Part shown: positions 1 through 8,242 of the stretch, piece after piece
How positions within the stretch are numbered: position 1 is the first letter of the stretch
Layout of the letters: every line of letters starts with the position of its first letter
DNA from: Arenibacter sp. F26102
GTDB lineage: Bacteria > Bacteroidota > Bacteroidia > Flavobacteriales > Flavobacteriaceae
Length of the DNA stretch: 64,000 bases
Direction: 5' to 3'
NCBI RefSeq assembly: GCF_023015865.1
Contig: NZ_JALKBC010000005.1
Span: 124,001-188,000 of the forward strand
Made by a program: the position numbers and the translations under genes
Notes under the pieces: generated by a model
The model's input: only the letters and a program-made list of their open reading frames with translations
What the model was told of the DNA's origin: nothing
Database searches by the model: none

Positions 1-258
1 AAAAAATAAACGAATAGTTTAAATAATTGATTATCAGTTATTTATAATTTACAAACAGTTTAGAGAGTAGTATTATGACTAGCTCATAAAGAAGTTTGAA
101 GTAATTATTTTTAGAACTTAAGTAGTAATATTCAGTAAAAAGTAAACGGTAAACAGTGGTGGAGCAGAAACCAGTAATCAGTAACAGGTAAAGAGTGCAT
201 GGTGGCCTGAAATAGAAACATAAAATTTTAAACCAGAGTCTATATTCGTCTACTGTAT
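1..258. other. Non-coding left edge with degenerate AGTAA-type repeats
   Basis: I find no gene here. Positions about 132-196 hold a run of loosely repeated short words (CAGTAA, AGTAAAC, GTAAACAGT, CAGTAATCAGTAAC) that looks like decayed tandem repeats, not coding sequence. The stretch lies just downstream of uvrA, and I see no clear hairpin terminator for it. Confidence 0.5.
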
Positions 259-3042
259 CTATTGGAGTAATTTTTCTTTTAAATACTTGGCAGTAAAGGA
301 GGTTTTATCTTTCGCAACGATCTCGGGTGTACCCTGAACCAAAAGTTGGCCTCCTTTATTTCCGCCCTCTAGGCCTAAGTCTATGATGTAATCGGCGCAT
401 TTGATCAAATCTATATTGTGTTCAATTACAATTATGGAATGTCCCTTGGCTATTAAAGCATCAAATGATTTAAGTAATTTCTTTATATCATGGAAATGAA
501 GACCTGTAGTAGGTTCGTCAAAAATAAATAGGGCCTTGTCCTTGGTATTTCCCTTTACTAAGAACGATGCCAATTTTATACGCTGGGCCTCACCTCCGGA
601 AAGGGTAGAGGAGGATTGTCCCAATGTTACATACCCTAAACCAACATCTTGGAGCGGTTTTAGTTTTGTTACTATTTTGTATTGATTGTTTTTTTCAAAA
701 AAGTCCACCGCATCATCAATGGTCATATTGAGGATGTTGTCTATGTTGGCATCTTCAAATTTCACTTCCAATACTTCTTTTTTAAATCTTTTACCTTGGC
801 AGGTTTCACATTCCAAATGTACATCGGCCATAAATTGCATCTCCACCGTAATTTCGCCCTCGCCTTTACATTTTTCACACCTTCCACCATCTACATTAAA
901 AGAAAAGTGTTTGGGCTGATATCCCCTTAATTTGCTCAATTTCTGACTGGCAAAAAGGTTGCGGATATCGTCATAAGCTTTTATATAGGTAACGGGGTTA
1001 GATCTGGAGGATCGTCCTATGGGGTTCTGATCAACGTATTCCACATGCTTTAAAGATCCAAATTTCCCTTCCATAGAGCTAAATTGCCCTGCTTTTTCTC
1101 CGTAACCTCCCAACTCCTTTAAAATTATAGGGTACAATAATTTTTTTACCAACGTACTTTTACCACTTCCCGATACCCCGGTAATAACCGTTAGGATGTT
1201 TAAAGGGAAGATTACATCTATATTTTTAAGGTTGTTTTCCCGTGCTCCCTTAATTTCAATATAATTTTTAATGGGTCTTCTTGTTTTGGGTACGGCAATT
1301 TCCATACGACCATTGAGGTAAGACGCTGTAAGTGAATCGGATTTAAGAATTTCATCCATGGTGCCATGTGCTACTACCTCACCGCCATGTGTGCCTGCTT
1401 TTGGGCCAATATCGATTACCTCGTCTGCAGCTTTCATTATATCCTCATCATGCTCCACAACTATAACGGTATTGCCTAAATCCCGAAGCGATTTCAAAAC
1501 TGTAATTAAGTTTTCGGTATCCTTTGGGTGAAGTCCAATACTGGGTTCGTCCAGAATATACATAGAGCCAACCAAGCTACTTCCCAATGAGGTTGCCAAA
1601 TTTATGCGTTGACTTTCCCCACCGGATAAGGAATTGGATTTTCTATTTAGAGTTAAATAACTTAGTCCTACATTATATAAAAATCCCAATCTACTTTCTA
1701 TTTCCTTAAGTAATCGCTCTACAATTTTTCGATCATTGGAATTAAGCTTAATCTCTTTAAAAAATGTTATAAGGTCTTCTATGGGCAATTCTACAAGGTC
1801 GGAGATTGATTTCCCCGAAACTTTTACATAGTCGGTCTCCTTCCTTAAACGCCTTCCCTTACAGGTGCTGCATTTGGTTTTGCCACGATAACGGGACAAC
1901 ATTACCCTGTTTTGTATTTTATAACTCTTTTCTTCCAAACCCGAAAAGAATTTATGGATGCCGGTAAAATAGCTGTTCCCTTCCCAAACAAGTTGTTTTT
2001 GTTCATCGGATAACTGATACCAAGGTTTGTGGATAGGAAAATCGAATTTGTATGCCACATTCACCAATTCATCCCGGTACCATCCCATACTTTCCCCTCG
2101 CCAAGGAAATATGGCGTTTTCATAAACTGAAAGAGAGGTATTGGGAATAACCAAGTCTTCATCTATGCCTATAACATCCCCATAGCCCTCACATTTGGGA
2201 CAGGCACCATATGGGTTGTTAAAACTGAACAGGTGTACATTGGGTTCCAGGAATTGCATTCCGTCCATTTCGAACTTATTGCTGAAATGGGTGTTTTTAG
2301 CTGTGTCAAGTTCCTGAACGATACACTGACCCTTTCCTTCAAAAAAGGCCGTATCGATGGCATTGCCCAATCTATTAAAAAAATCCTCGTCGTTTTTAAA
2401 AATGATTCGGTCTACCACCAGTTTAAATTCCCGACCTACGTCCTTTAAATCCTCATCTATTCTAATAACCTCTCCATTGTACAGTATTCTGGCAAATCCC
2501 TGCTTGGAGAACAATTGTAGCGATTTATAGGGATCTCTGTCTTCACTGATCTTAATGGGGGCAAGCAAAAGCATTTTGGTGCCCTCTTCAAAGGTCTTTA
2601 TGTGTTCCACAACGTCCGATACCGTATGTTTTTTTACCTCCTTGCCGGATATTGGGGAAAAAGTGTGACCAATACGAGCAAACATTAATTTCAAATAATC
2701 ATATATTTCAGTTGAGGTTCCAACTGTAGATCTGGGATTGGTGGAGTTTACCTTTTGTTCAATCGCAATGGCCGGAGCAATACCTTTAATATAATCTACC
2801 TTCGGTTTGTCCAATTTTCCCAAAAATTGTCTTGCATAAGAGGATAAACTTTCCACATATCTTCTTTGTCCTTCCGCGTAAAGGGTATCGAAAGCCAAAC
2901 TGGATTTTCCGGAACCGGACAAGCCGGTAATGACCACTAGTTTATTCCGTGGTATTACAACATCGATATTCTTTAAATTATGAAGCTTTGCTCCTTTAAT
3001 TATTATATTATGTTTGGGGTCAACGTCTGTTAAAGTGGCCAT
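259..3042 (-). CDS. uvrA: UvrABC excinuclease subunit A
   Basis: DNA-damage recognition ATPase of nucleotide excision repair; cytosolic, works with UvrB and UvrC. Both ABC halves are complete. The first has the P-loop GLSGSGKSS and signature LSGGESQRI, the second has GVSGSGKST and LSGGEAQRI. Each half carries a zinc-binding CxxC pair set (CPKCEGYG with CSTCKGRR, and CEKCKGEG with CETCQGKR). I place the start at 3042 (MATLTDVDP, 927 aa) and not at the longer in-frame ATG at 3084, because a TAnnTTTG promoter box lies at 3060-3067 between the two and the extra 14 residues look non-conserved. The length matches bacterial UvrA (about 940 aa). It diverges from the sigma gene at 3288. Confidence 0.97.
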   Translation of the reverse strand: MATLTDVDPKHNIIIKGAKLHNLKNIDVVIPRNKLVVITGLSGSGKSSLAFDTLYAEGQRRYVESLSSYARQFLGKLDKPKVDYIKGIAPAIAIEQKVNSTNPRSTVGTSTEIYDYLKLMFARIGHTFSPISGKEVKKHTVSDVVEHIKTFEEGTKMLLLAPIKISEDRDPYKSLQLFSKQGFARILYNGEVIRIDEDLKDVGREFKLVVDRIIFKNDEDFFNRLGNAIDTAFFEGKGQCIVQELDTAKNTHFSNKFEMDGMQFLEPNVHLFSFNNPYGACPKCEGYGDVIGIDEDLVIPNTSLSVYENAIFPWRGESMGWYRDELVNVAYKFDFPIHKPWYQLSDEQKQLVWEGNSYFTGIHKFFSGLEEKSYKIQNRVMLSRYRGKTKCSTCKGRRLRKETDYVKVSGKSISDLVELPIEDLITFFKEIKLNSNDRKIVERLLKEIESRLGFLYNVGLSYLTLNRKSNSLSGGESQRINLATSLGSSLVGSMYILDEPSIGLHPKDTENLITVLKSLRDLGNTVIVVEHDEDIMKAADEVIDIGPKAGTHGGEVVAHGTMDEILKSDSLTASYLNGRMEIAVPKTRRPIKNYIEIKGARENNLKNIDVIFPLNILTVITGVSGSGKSTLVKKLLYPIILKELGGYGEKAGQFSSMEGKFGSLKHVEYVDQNPIGRSSRSNPVTYIKAYDDIRNLFASQKLSKLRGYQPKHFSFNVDGGRCEKCKGEGEITVEMQFMADVHLECETCQGKRFKKEVLEVKFEDANIDNILNMTIDDAVDFFEKNNQYKIVTKLKPLQDVGLGYVTLGQSSSTLSGGEAQRIKLASFLVKGNTKDKALFIFDEPTTGLHFHDIKKLLKSFDALIAKGHSIIVIEHNIDLIKCADYIIDLGLEGGNKGGQLLVQGTPEIVAKDKTSFTAKYLKEKLLQ

Positions 3043-3059
3043 ATGCGTATTTAAGTGTG

Positions 3060-3067
3060 CAAAGATA
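3060..3067 (-). promoter_or_regulatory. Promoter -7 box for uvrA
   Basis: On the minus strand the sequence is TATCTTTG, an exact match to the Bacteroidota -7 element TAnnTTTG. It would start transcription around 3055, giving a leader of roughly 13 nt before the ATG at 3042. I see no good -33 TTTG. Confidence 0.6.
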
Positions 3068-3073
3068 CAATAT

Positions 3074-3088
3074 GTGAATTTCATTCAC
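3074..3088. promoter_or_regulatory. Inverted repeat upstream of the uvrA -7 box (possible operator)
   Basis: GTGAAT-TTC-ATTCAC is a perfect 6-bp inverted repeat with a 3-nt spacer, 7 to 21 bp upstream of the uvrA -7 box. A repressor bound here would block the promoter. It could be a damage-response operator, but that is inference from position only. Confidence 0.35.
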
Positions 3089-3136
3089 TAGTAGCCTTTG
3101 CCTTACAATAAAATATTATTCATTGAAGGAAAGTAC

Positions 3137-3166
3137 TTTGAATCGAAATAATTTTTTCTATATTTG
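3137..3166 (+). promoter_or_regulatory. Promoter for the first sigma factor gene
   Basis: TTTG (3137-3140), an 18-nt spacer, then TATATTTG (3159-3166): a full match to the Bacteroidota housekeeping promoter (TTTG, 17-23 nt, TAnnTTTG). The start site would be near 3172, leaving a long leader of about 115 nt before the ATG at 3288. No equally good match precedes the second copy at 4605. Confidence 0.65.
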
Positions 3167-3287
3167 ATGCGTAATAAACCCTAAATAGCCTATACGTAAC
3201 ACAATTACTTTTTTAAAATCTTATTTGCTCTAATGCACTTGTCAAAGAAAACAGGTCTAGCGTTTTAGCCTAAAAAAAGTAAATTGT

Positions 3288-3869
3288 ATGGAACTATTAA
3301 TTGAGGATTCAGTTTTAGTAAGAGACTACATGAATGGGGACGAAAAAGCCCTAGAGACATTGATCAACCGTCACAATCAACGACTTAGCAGTTTTATTTA
3401 TTCCAAAGTCCAAGATCGGGAAACCACCGAAGATATTTTTCAGGATACCTTTATTAAGGTCATAAAGACCTTAAAAAAGGGCAATTACAATGAAGAAGGA
3501 AAATTTTTACCTTGGGTAATGCGGATTTCACATAACTTAATCATCGACTATTTTAGGAAGAATAAACGAATGCCCAGGTTTGAAGGCAATAGTGATTTTA
3601 ATATCTTCTCCATAATTAGTGATGACAAGTTAAATGCAGAAAGACAAATTATTAAAGATCAAATAGATTTTGACCTGAATATTTTGATCAAAGAATTGCC
3701 GAAGGATCAAATGGATGTTTTGGAAATGCGTTTATATAAGGATATGAGCTTTAAGGAAATATCCGAAAATACGGGGGTAAGTATTAATACTGCTTTGGGC
3801 AGGATGCGTTATGCACTTATTAACCTTCGTAAGATCGTAGAAAAGCACAACATAATTTTAACGAATTAA
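3288..3869 (+). CDS. Sigma-70 family RNA polymerase sigma factor, copy 1
   Basis: Small group-4 (ECF-type) sigma factor of 193 aa, directing RNA polymerase to a promoter subset not identifiable from sequence. Region 2 spans about residues 20-95 (DIFQDTFIKVIKTL, then FLPWVMRISHNLIIDYFRKN). Region 4 with its helix-turn-helix spans about 130-185 (MSFKEISENTGVSINTALG). It is 158/193 identical without gaps to the gene at 4605, so the two are tandem duplicates. Each is followed after about 72 nt by a gene for a 47-aa protein. No conventional anti-sigma gene is adjacent. Confidence 0.93.
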   Translation: MELLIEDSVLVRDYMNGDEKALETLINRHNQRLSSFIYSKVQDRETTEDIFQDTFIKVIKTLKKGNYNEEGKFLPWVMRISHNLIIDYFRKNKRMPRFEGNSDFNIFSIISDDKLNAERQIIKDQIDFDLNILIKELPKDQMDVLEMRLYKDMSFKEISENTGVSINTALGRMRYALINLRKIVEKHNIILTN

Positions 3870-3940
3870 TACGCTTTATAACTGCCTTTGGTTAATTTCT
3901 TCATAACACTTGCGTTATTTGTCCATAGACGTATATTATT

Positions 3941-4084
3941 ATGGAGAAATTTACCGTTACTACTAAGAACAAATGCACACTAATGTCCACACGCAGGTCG
4001 AAAATAGATTTTTTACTTAATTACTCTAAATCGCTGCACATCATTAAATGTAATGATGAACTGCAGGAACATTGTTTAAACTAG
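3941..4084 (+). CDS. 47-aa small protein downstream of sigma factor copy 1
   Basis: The frame from ATG 3941 to TAG 4084 encodes 47 residues beginning MEKFTVTTKNKC and ending in LN. I call it because an equal-length frame lies at the same distance after the second sigma gene, and the two products are 22/47 identical without gaps. Shared are the MEK start, NKC-L, and a core I-FLL-YSKSL-II-N, ending LN. There is no signal peptide or membrane segment. One conserved Cys (position 12) is present. Function is unknown; a partner or regulator of the sigma factor is inferred only from context. Confidence 0.8.
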   Translation: MEKFTVTTKNKCTLMSTRRSKIDFLLNYSKSLHIIKCNDELQEHCLN

Positions 4085-4604
4085 GATTTCCAATTGTTTA
4101 GCCTAGAGTCTTAACTATGTCGTTAACGTATGGTTGCTTCTTGGCTATATGTAGTATGGGGAATGGTTATGTAATGGCTTTAAACATTACTACAAACACT
4201 CCATTCTAGATTATCTTATACTTTTCCAATTACTTTTTGCGCATAAACTCTGTAGACAAGGAATTTACTTGTTCGTAAAGGATGGCGTATCTCTACTCCT
4301 TAATATATAGGTCTGTTTATCATTAATAGTACCTATAATAATAAACACTCTTCCTGCTGGTCCCATTAAGCTCATCTAACTTCAATTTTGGCCAATTATT
4401 ATGTGTAAAATAAGAAAATCGGCATTTGACATCAATTAATGGGGGTTTTACAACATAGTTTTTTTCACACATGGGCATTTATATACTTTTATCCTGTTAC
4501 TAATCAACAAAGAAGATTTTTAGTCTTCATTTAAAGAAGAAGTAACAAAAAAAGTCCAAACCGAAAGGGGAGGCCCCTAGTTTAACCAAAAAACAATAAT
4601 TTGT
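4085..4604. other. 520-bp non-coding gap between the two sigma modules
   Basis: No convincing gene in either direction. Small stem-loops are visible: GAAGA-TTTTTAG-TCTTC near 4512-4528 and AGGGG-AGG-CCCCT at 4566-4578. The latter ends 26 nt before the second sigma ATG and could affect its translation. No exact TAnnTTTG box was found, so the second sigma gene may use another promoter type. Confidence 0.45.
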
Positions 4605-5186
4605 ATGGAACTGCAAATAGATGACTCAGTATTAGTAAAGGATTACATTAATGGTAATGAAAAAGCTTTAGAGGTTTTGATCAACAGGCACAACCAACGT
4701 ATTAGTAGCTTTATTTATTCTAAGGTTTTGGACCGTGATGTTTCAGAAGATATTTTTCAGGATACCTTTATTAAGGTAATTAAAACCTTGAAAAAGGGAA
4801 ATTATAGCGAAGAAGGTAAGTTTTTGCCTTGGGTTATGAGAATTGCCCATAACCTGGTAATCGATCACTTTAGAAGGAATAAAAGAATGCCAATGTTTGA
4901 AGGGAATGATGATTTCAATATCTTTTCTGTAATTGGTGATGATAAACTAAATGTTGAAAAGCAGCTTATCAAAGATCAGATTGATTCAGATTTAAATTTA
5001 TTGATCGAGGAATTACCGGATGATCAAAAAGAAGTTCTTTTAATGCGTATCTACAGGGATATGAGCTTCAAGGAAATTTCAGAAAATACCGGTGTTAGTA
5101 TTAATACTGCCTTGGGGAGAATGAGATATGCGCTTATTAACCTAAGAAAAATCATAGAAAAGAATAATATCGTTTTAACGAATTAA
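4605..5186 (+). CDS. Sigma-70 family RNA polymerase sigma factor, copy 2
   Basis: 193 aa, same layout as the copy at 3288: region 2 around residues 20-95 and the region 4 helix-turn-helix (MSFKEISENTGVSINTALG) around 150-175, where the two proteins are nearly identical. Of the 35 differences many are conservative and they lie mainly in the N-terminus and the region 2-4 linker. Promoter recognition may therefore overlap while control differs. Both genes share TTGTATGGAACT around the start codon. A gene for a 47-aa protein follows at 5259. Confidence 0.93.
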   Translation: MELQIDDSVLVKDYINGNEKALEVLINRHNQRISSFIYSKVLDRDVSEDIFQDTFIKVIKTLKKGNYSEEGKFLPWVMRIAHNLVIDHFRRNKRMPMFEGNDDFNIFSVIGDDKLNVEKQLIKDQIDSDLNLLIEELPDDQKEVLLMRIYRDMSFKEISENTGVSINTALGRMRYALINLRKIIEKNNIVLTN

Positions 5187-5258
5187 TAGGTCATAGGCCG
5201 AAGAGTACAATATTTCCAATTTAGTGGCGTTATCTTAACATAACAATACTATAATCCT

Positions 5259-5402
5259 ATGGAAAAAATTTACTCTGAGCATCAAAACAAGTGTAAACTT
5301 GCGAAAGCAAGTCCTGAAACTATCAAGTTCCTATTGGGCTATTCCAAATCATTGCAAATAATTGAATATAATAATGTTCAGTTTGAAAATAATTTAAACT
5401 AG
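5259..5402 (+). CDS. 47-aa small protein downstream of sigma factor copy 2
   Basis: ATG 5259 to TAG 5402, 47 residues beginning MEKIYSEHQNKC. It aligns without gaps to the product of 3941-4084 (22/47 identical), with the conserved core FLL-YSKSL-II and the terminal LN. Identical length, spacing (72 nt after the sigma stop) and retained core argue for a real gene. It is followed at once by a bidirectional terminator, so sigma and small protein are probably one transcript. Function unknown. Confidence 0.82.
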   Translation: MEKIYSEHQNKCKLAKASPETIKFLLGYSKSLQIIEYNNVQFENNLN

Positions 5403-5403
5403 C

Positions 5404-5439
5404 ACAAAAAATCCCACCTTACGAGTTGGGATTTTTTGT
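5404..5439. terminator. Bidirectional terminator between the small gene and nth
   Basis: ACAAAAAATCCCA (5404-5416) pairs perfectly with TGGGATTTTTTGT (5427-5439) around a 10-nt loop, giving a T tract on both strands. The nth stop codon (5419-5421) lies in the loop, so the hairpin serves both convergent transcripts. Confidence 0.85.
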
Positions 5440-6084
5440 TTTATAATAGGCTTGTAACACTGGTTTTCTGCCAATAGTTTTGGTTATAATGTCTTTTTCC
5501 AAATTCCATCCCCTTGCCGGTGAGTATTCCCGTCCGTACCATATGATCTGTAAATGAAGATCGTTCCATATTTCTTTTGGAAATAATCTTTTGGCATCCC
5601 TTTCTGTTTGAACCACATTTTTTCCGTTGGAAAATCCCCATCGGTACATGAGTCTATGTATATGGGTGTCTACAGGAAACGCAGGAATGCCAAATGCTTG
5701 TGAAACCACAACGCTGGCAGTTTTGTGTCCAACTGCCGGCAATTGTTCCAATAATTCAATTTCTTTAGGAACTTGTCCGTCATATTTTTCAATTAAGATT
5801 TTAGAAAGTCCATAAATACCTTTCGATTTCATAGGGGATAGACCAACAGGTTTAATTATTTCCCTAATCTCATCAGCTGTCATTTTTACCATATCATAGG
5901 GATTGTCCGCTTTGGCAAATAATAATGGTGTAATCTTATTGACACGCACATCCGTACTTTGTGCAGATAATAATACAGCAATTAAAAGGGTATAGGGGTC
6001 TTTGTGGTCCAGGGGAACGGGAATGGTCGGGTAAAGTGCTTGTAAAGTTTCAATGGTAAAGTTTACTTTTTCCGCTTTCGTCAT
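5419..6084 (-). CDS. nth: Endonuclease III-like DNA glycosylase/AP lyase lacking the Fe-S cluster
   Basis: Base-excision repair enzyme for oxidised pyrimidines. 221 aa with the helix-hairpin-helix LPAVGHKTASVVV, catalytic Lys121 and catalytic Asp139 in FPVDTHIHRL. Classical Nth ends with a CX6CX2CX5C [4Fe-4S] loop. Here that region reads WYGREYSPARGWNLEKDI and the whole protein has no cysteine, so the cluster cannot form. Both catalytic residues are kept, so activity is likely. It is convergent with the sigma module and diverges from bcp. Confidence 0.92.
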   Translation of the reverse strand: MTKAEKVNFTIETLQALYPTIPVPLDHKDPYTLLIAVLLSAQSTDVRVNKITPLLFAKADNPYDMVKMTADEIREIIKPVGLSPMKSKGIYGLSKILIEKYDGQVPKEIELLEQLPAVGHKTASVVVSQAFGIPAFPVDTHIHRLMYRWGFSNGKNVVQTERDAKRLFPKEIWNDLHLQIIWYGREYSPARGWNLEKDIITKTIGRKPVLQAYYKTKNPNS

Positions 6085-6171
6085 TTATTACGTAATTTTA
6101 GAACTCTAAAAATAAGGAACACCCATCATAATGGGTTTCTTTTTCGATATAAATTTAAATAAATTTTAACT

Positions 6172-6621
6172 ATGAACACTTTAAAAGTAGGGGATAGGGT
6201 GCCCTCGTTTTCAGCTAAGGACGAAAATGGCAATGATATTAAATTGTCCGATTACCAAGGGAAAAAATTAATAGTCTTTTTCTATCCTAAAGCAAATACT
6301 CCAGGATGTACAGCGGAAGCTTGCAATTTAAGGGATAATTATTCCGATTTAAAAGCCCAGGGTTATGAGCTGCTTGGAGTAAGTGCCGATTCACAAAAAA
6401 GGCAGCTTAGTTTTAAGAATAAGTATCAATTTCCATTTCCCTTGTTGGCAGATGAGGACCATACATTACTTAATATATTTGGTGTTTGGGGACCAAAACA
6501 GTTCATGGGAAAAAAATATGATGGTATTCATAGAATGACTTTTGTGATTGATGGGGACGGGGTAGTTGAAAAGGTGATTGAAAAGGTTAAAACCAAAGAT
6601 CATGCTGCTCAATTGCTGTAA
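6172..6621 (+). CDS. bcp: Thioredoxin-dependent peroxiredoxin (BCP/PrxQ type)
   Basis: 149 aa, reduces hydrogen and organic peroxides in the cytosol using thioredoxin. The AhpC/TSA-type thioredoxin fold is complete. The peroxidatic Cys46 is in PKANTPGCTAEAC, and the resolving Cys51 five residues later is the PrxQ hallmark. It diverges from nth across 87 bp and ends in a strong terminator. Confidence 0.95.
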   Translation: MNTLKVGDRVPSFSAKDENGNDIKLSDYQGKKLIVFFYPKANTPGCTAEACNLRDNYSDLKAQGYELLGVSADSQKRQLSFKNKYQFPFPLLADEDHTLLNIFGVWGPKQFMGKKYDGIHRMTFVIDGDGVVEKVIEKVKTKDHAAQLL

Positions 6622-6633
6622 AGAGTTGTAAAT

Positions 6634-6678
6634 AAAAAGAGGCTGCCTTAACTTTTATGTTTAGGACAGCCTCTTTTT
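6634..6678. terminator. Bidirectional terminator (AAAAAGAGGCTG stem)
   Basis: AAAAAGAGGCTG with following CCT pairs with AGG-A-CAGCCTCTTTTT around a short loop, with one bulged base. T tracts occur on both strands, between convergent bcp and the 486-aa gene. The stem core is the same as in the terminator at 48476-48517. Confidence 0.85.
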
Positions 6679-6693
6679 GTACTTACTAATAAC

Positions 6694-8154
6694 TTATACT
6701 TTAGCCTGTTCTTCCTCAATGGGTTTACGCATAAAAAGCTTCTTCTTTTTTATTATTTCCGCAATACCCTCTGGAAGTACAGATTCCCATCCTTCTTCGC
6801 CATTAATTATTTTTTTGAGAACATCCCTTGAGAAAACATGTAAAATTTCAGGATCGTAATCAATAATATCCATCACCTTTCCATTGTATTTAAAGAATTT
6901 GTACAATTCTTTCATTCTCGGATGTACTTTTATAGTATTACTGGTCATGATTTGACCGGTTTCCTCATTGCGCATGGGATACAGGTAGACCTTAAGGTCC
7001 TTAAAGAATAACTTACCAAAAGCTTCTAGGATACCTCCGCTCAAATGACGGTAATATTTCTCATCAAAAATATCCACCAAATTGTTTACCCCCATGGTAA
7101 GACCAATTTTGGACTTGGTATAATTGCTAAAATATTCCACAAGCTTAAAGTACTCCTGGAACTTGGAAATCATTACAGTATGGCCCAAGGAACATAACAG
7201 TTCTGCTCGGTCCATAAAATCCTGTTCATCTATTTCACCGGAAGCACGGAGGTTGGAGAGTGTAATTTCAAAAATAACAATGGTATTTTCTTCCTCGACA
7301 CTAGGTTCCCGAATGAATATTTCATAGGATTTTTTAAACATATCCATATTCACATTGGTCACAGGTCTAAAGCTTCCGCGTAGGGCCAAAATATTCTTTT
7401 TGTAAAGAAGGGTCGCTGGCAAAAGATTATTGCCATCGGGCCCAAACATTACGGCGTCCGTCATATCATTTTTAACAAGTTGCAAACTCATTAATCTATT
7501 ATCGACATCGGCAAAATTGGGTCCGGAAAAATTAACCATGTCTATTTCAACCGTATCCTTGTCGATATGGTCGTAAAGATATTTCAGTAACTTTCTAGGT
7601 TTGTCGTACTTATAAAATGCACCATAAATAAGATTTACCCCTACAATTCCCAAGGTTTCCTGTTGCAATCTCGCCTCATTCTGTTTAAATCGGATATGTA
7701 GGATGATTTCATTTAATTCCTTTTGCTTGGGATCCAGTTGATAACGGATACCGATCCATCCATGACCTTTATATCTTTTGGAAAAATCAATGGTAGCCAC
7801 TGTATTGGCGTAGGAAAAAAATAATCTGTCAGGGTGTTGTTCGCGACTGATCCTGTTGTCCATGTTTTCCATTTCATGGGCCAACATTTTTTTTAACCTG
7901 GACTGGGTTACATATCTTCCGTCTTCCTCTATTCCATATATGGCGTCGCTAAAATCTTTGTCATAAGCACTCATTGCTTTGGCAATGGTTCCCGAAGCAC
8001 CTCCCGACTTAAAAAAATGTCCTGATGTCTCCTGCCCTGCACCAATTTCAGAAAAGGTGCCATAGATATCAGGATTTAGGTTTATCCTTAAGGTTTTCGC
8101 TTTTATTGAGGGAACATTGGTAAAAGCGATTTCTTTCTTGAAAATAGTGGACAT
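6694..8154 (-). CDS. Conserved cytosolic protein of unknown function (486 aa)
   Basis: I do not recognise a characterised family. There is no signal peptide or membrane segment. The chain begins MSTIFKKEIAF, has glycine-rich stretches (SEIGAGQETSGHFFKSGGASG at about residues 35-55) and several long motif-like blocks (YANTVATIDF, RYKGHGWIGIRYQ, QQETLGIVGVNLIYGA, MGVNNLVDIFDEKYYRHLSGG) that look constrained across the whole length. The SGGASGT loop could bind phosphate, but no known nucleotide-binding motif is complete. A TAnnTTTG box lies about 20 bp upstream. It is monocistronic and convergent with bcp. Confidence 0.85.
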   Translation of the reverse strand: MSTIFKKEIAFTNVPSIKAKTLRINLNPDIYGTFSEIGAGQETSGHFFKSGGASGTIAKAMSAYDKDFSDAIYGIEEDGRYVTQSRLKKMLAHEMENMDNRISREQHPDRLFFSYANTVATIDFSKRYKGHGWIGIRYQLDPKQKELNEIILHIRFKQNEARLQQETLGIVGVNLIYGAFYKYDKPRKLLKYLYDHIDKDTVEIDMVNFSGPNFADVDNRLMSLQLVKNDMTDAVMFGPDGNNLLPATLLYKKNILALRGSFRPVTNVNMDMFKKSYEIFIREPSVEEENTIVIFEITLSNLRASGEIDEQDFMDRAELLCSLGHTVMISKFQEYFKLVEYFSNYTKSKIGLTMGVNNLVDIFDEKYYRHLSGGILEAFGKLFFKDLKVYLYPMRNEETGQIMTSNTIKVHPRMKELYKFFKYNGKVMDIIDYDPEILHVFSRDVLKKIINGEEGWESVLPEGIAEIIKKKKLFMRKPIEEEQAKV

Positions 8155-8174
8155 AGGGTCTTTTTTGCTTGTAG

Positions 8175-8182
8175 CAAAGTTA
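8175..8182 (-). promoter_or_regulatory. Promoter -7 box for the 486-aa protein gene
   Basis: TAACTTTG on the minus strand (TAnnTTTG), 21 bp upstream of the ATG at 8154; expected leader about 16 nt. Confidence 0.55.
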
Positions 8183-8216
8183 AAAAGTTTGGGCTATCTA
8201 TTAAATAAAATAGTTA

Positions 8217-8224
8217 TAAATTTG
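8217..8224 (+). promoter_or_regulatory. Promoter -7 box for the MBL-fold hydrolase gene
   Basis: TAAATTTG (TAnnTTTG) with a TTTG 25 nt upstream (8188-8191), slightly beyond the usual spacing. The start site would be near 8229, leaving a leader of about 14 nt before the TTG start at 8243. Confidence 0.5.
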
Positions 8225-8242
8225 GATTAAATAGATATAAGA

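Noticed and set aside
3043-3084. Longer uvrA reading frame starting at 3084
   Set aside because: A TAnnTTTG box lies inside the extension and the extra 14 residues look unlike UvrA N-termini; start placed at 3042.
6121-6136. ACCCAT-CATA-ATGGGT hairpin followed by T-rich sequence between nth and bcp
   Set aside because: It sits between divergent promoters where a terminator makes no sense; the stem is only 6 bp, so it is not called as an operator or terminator.
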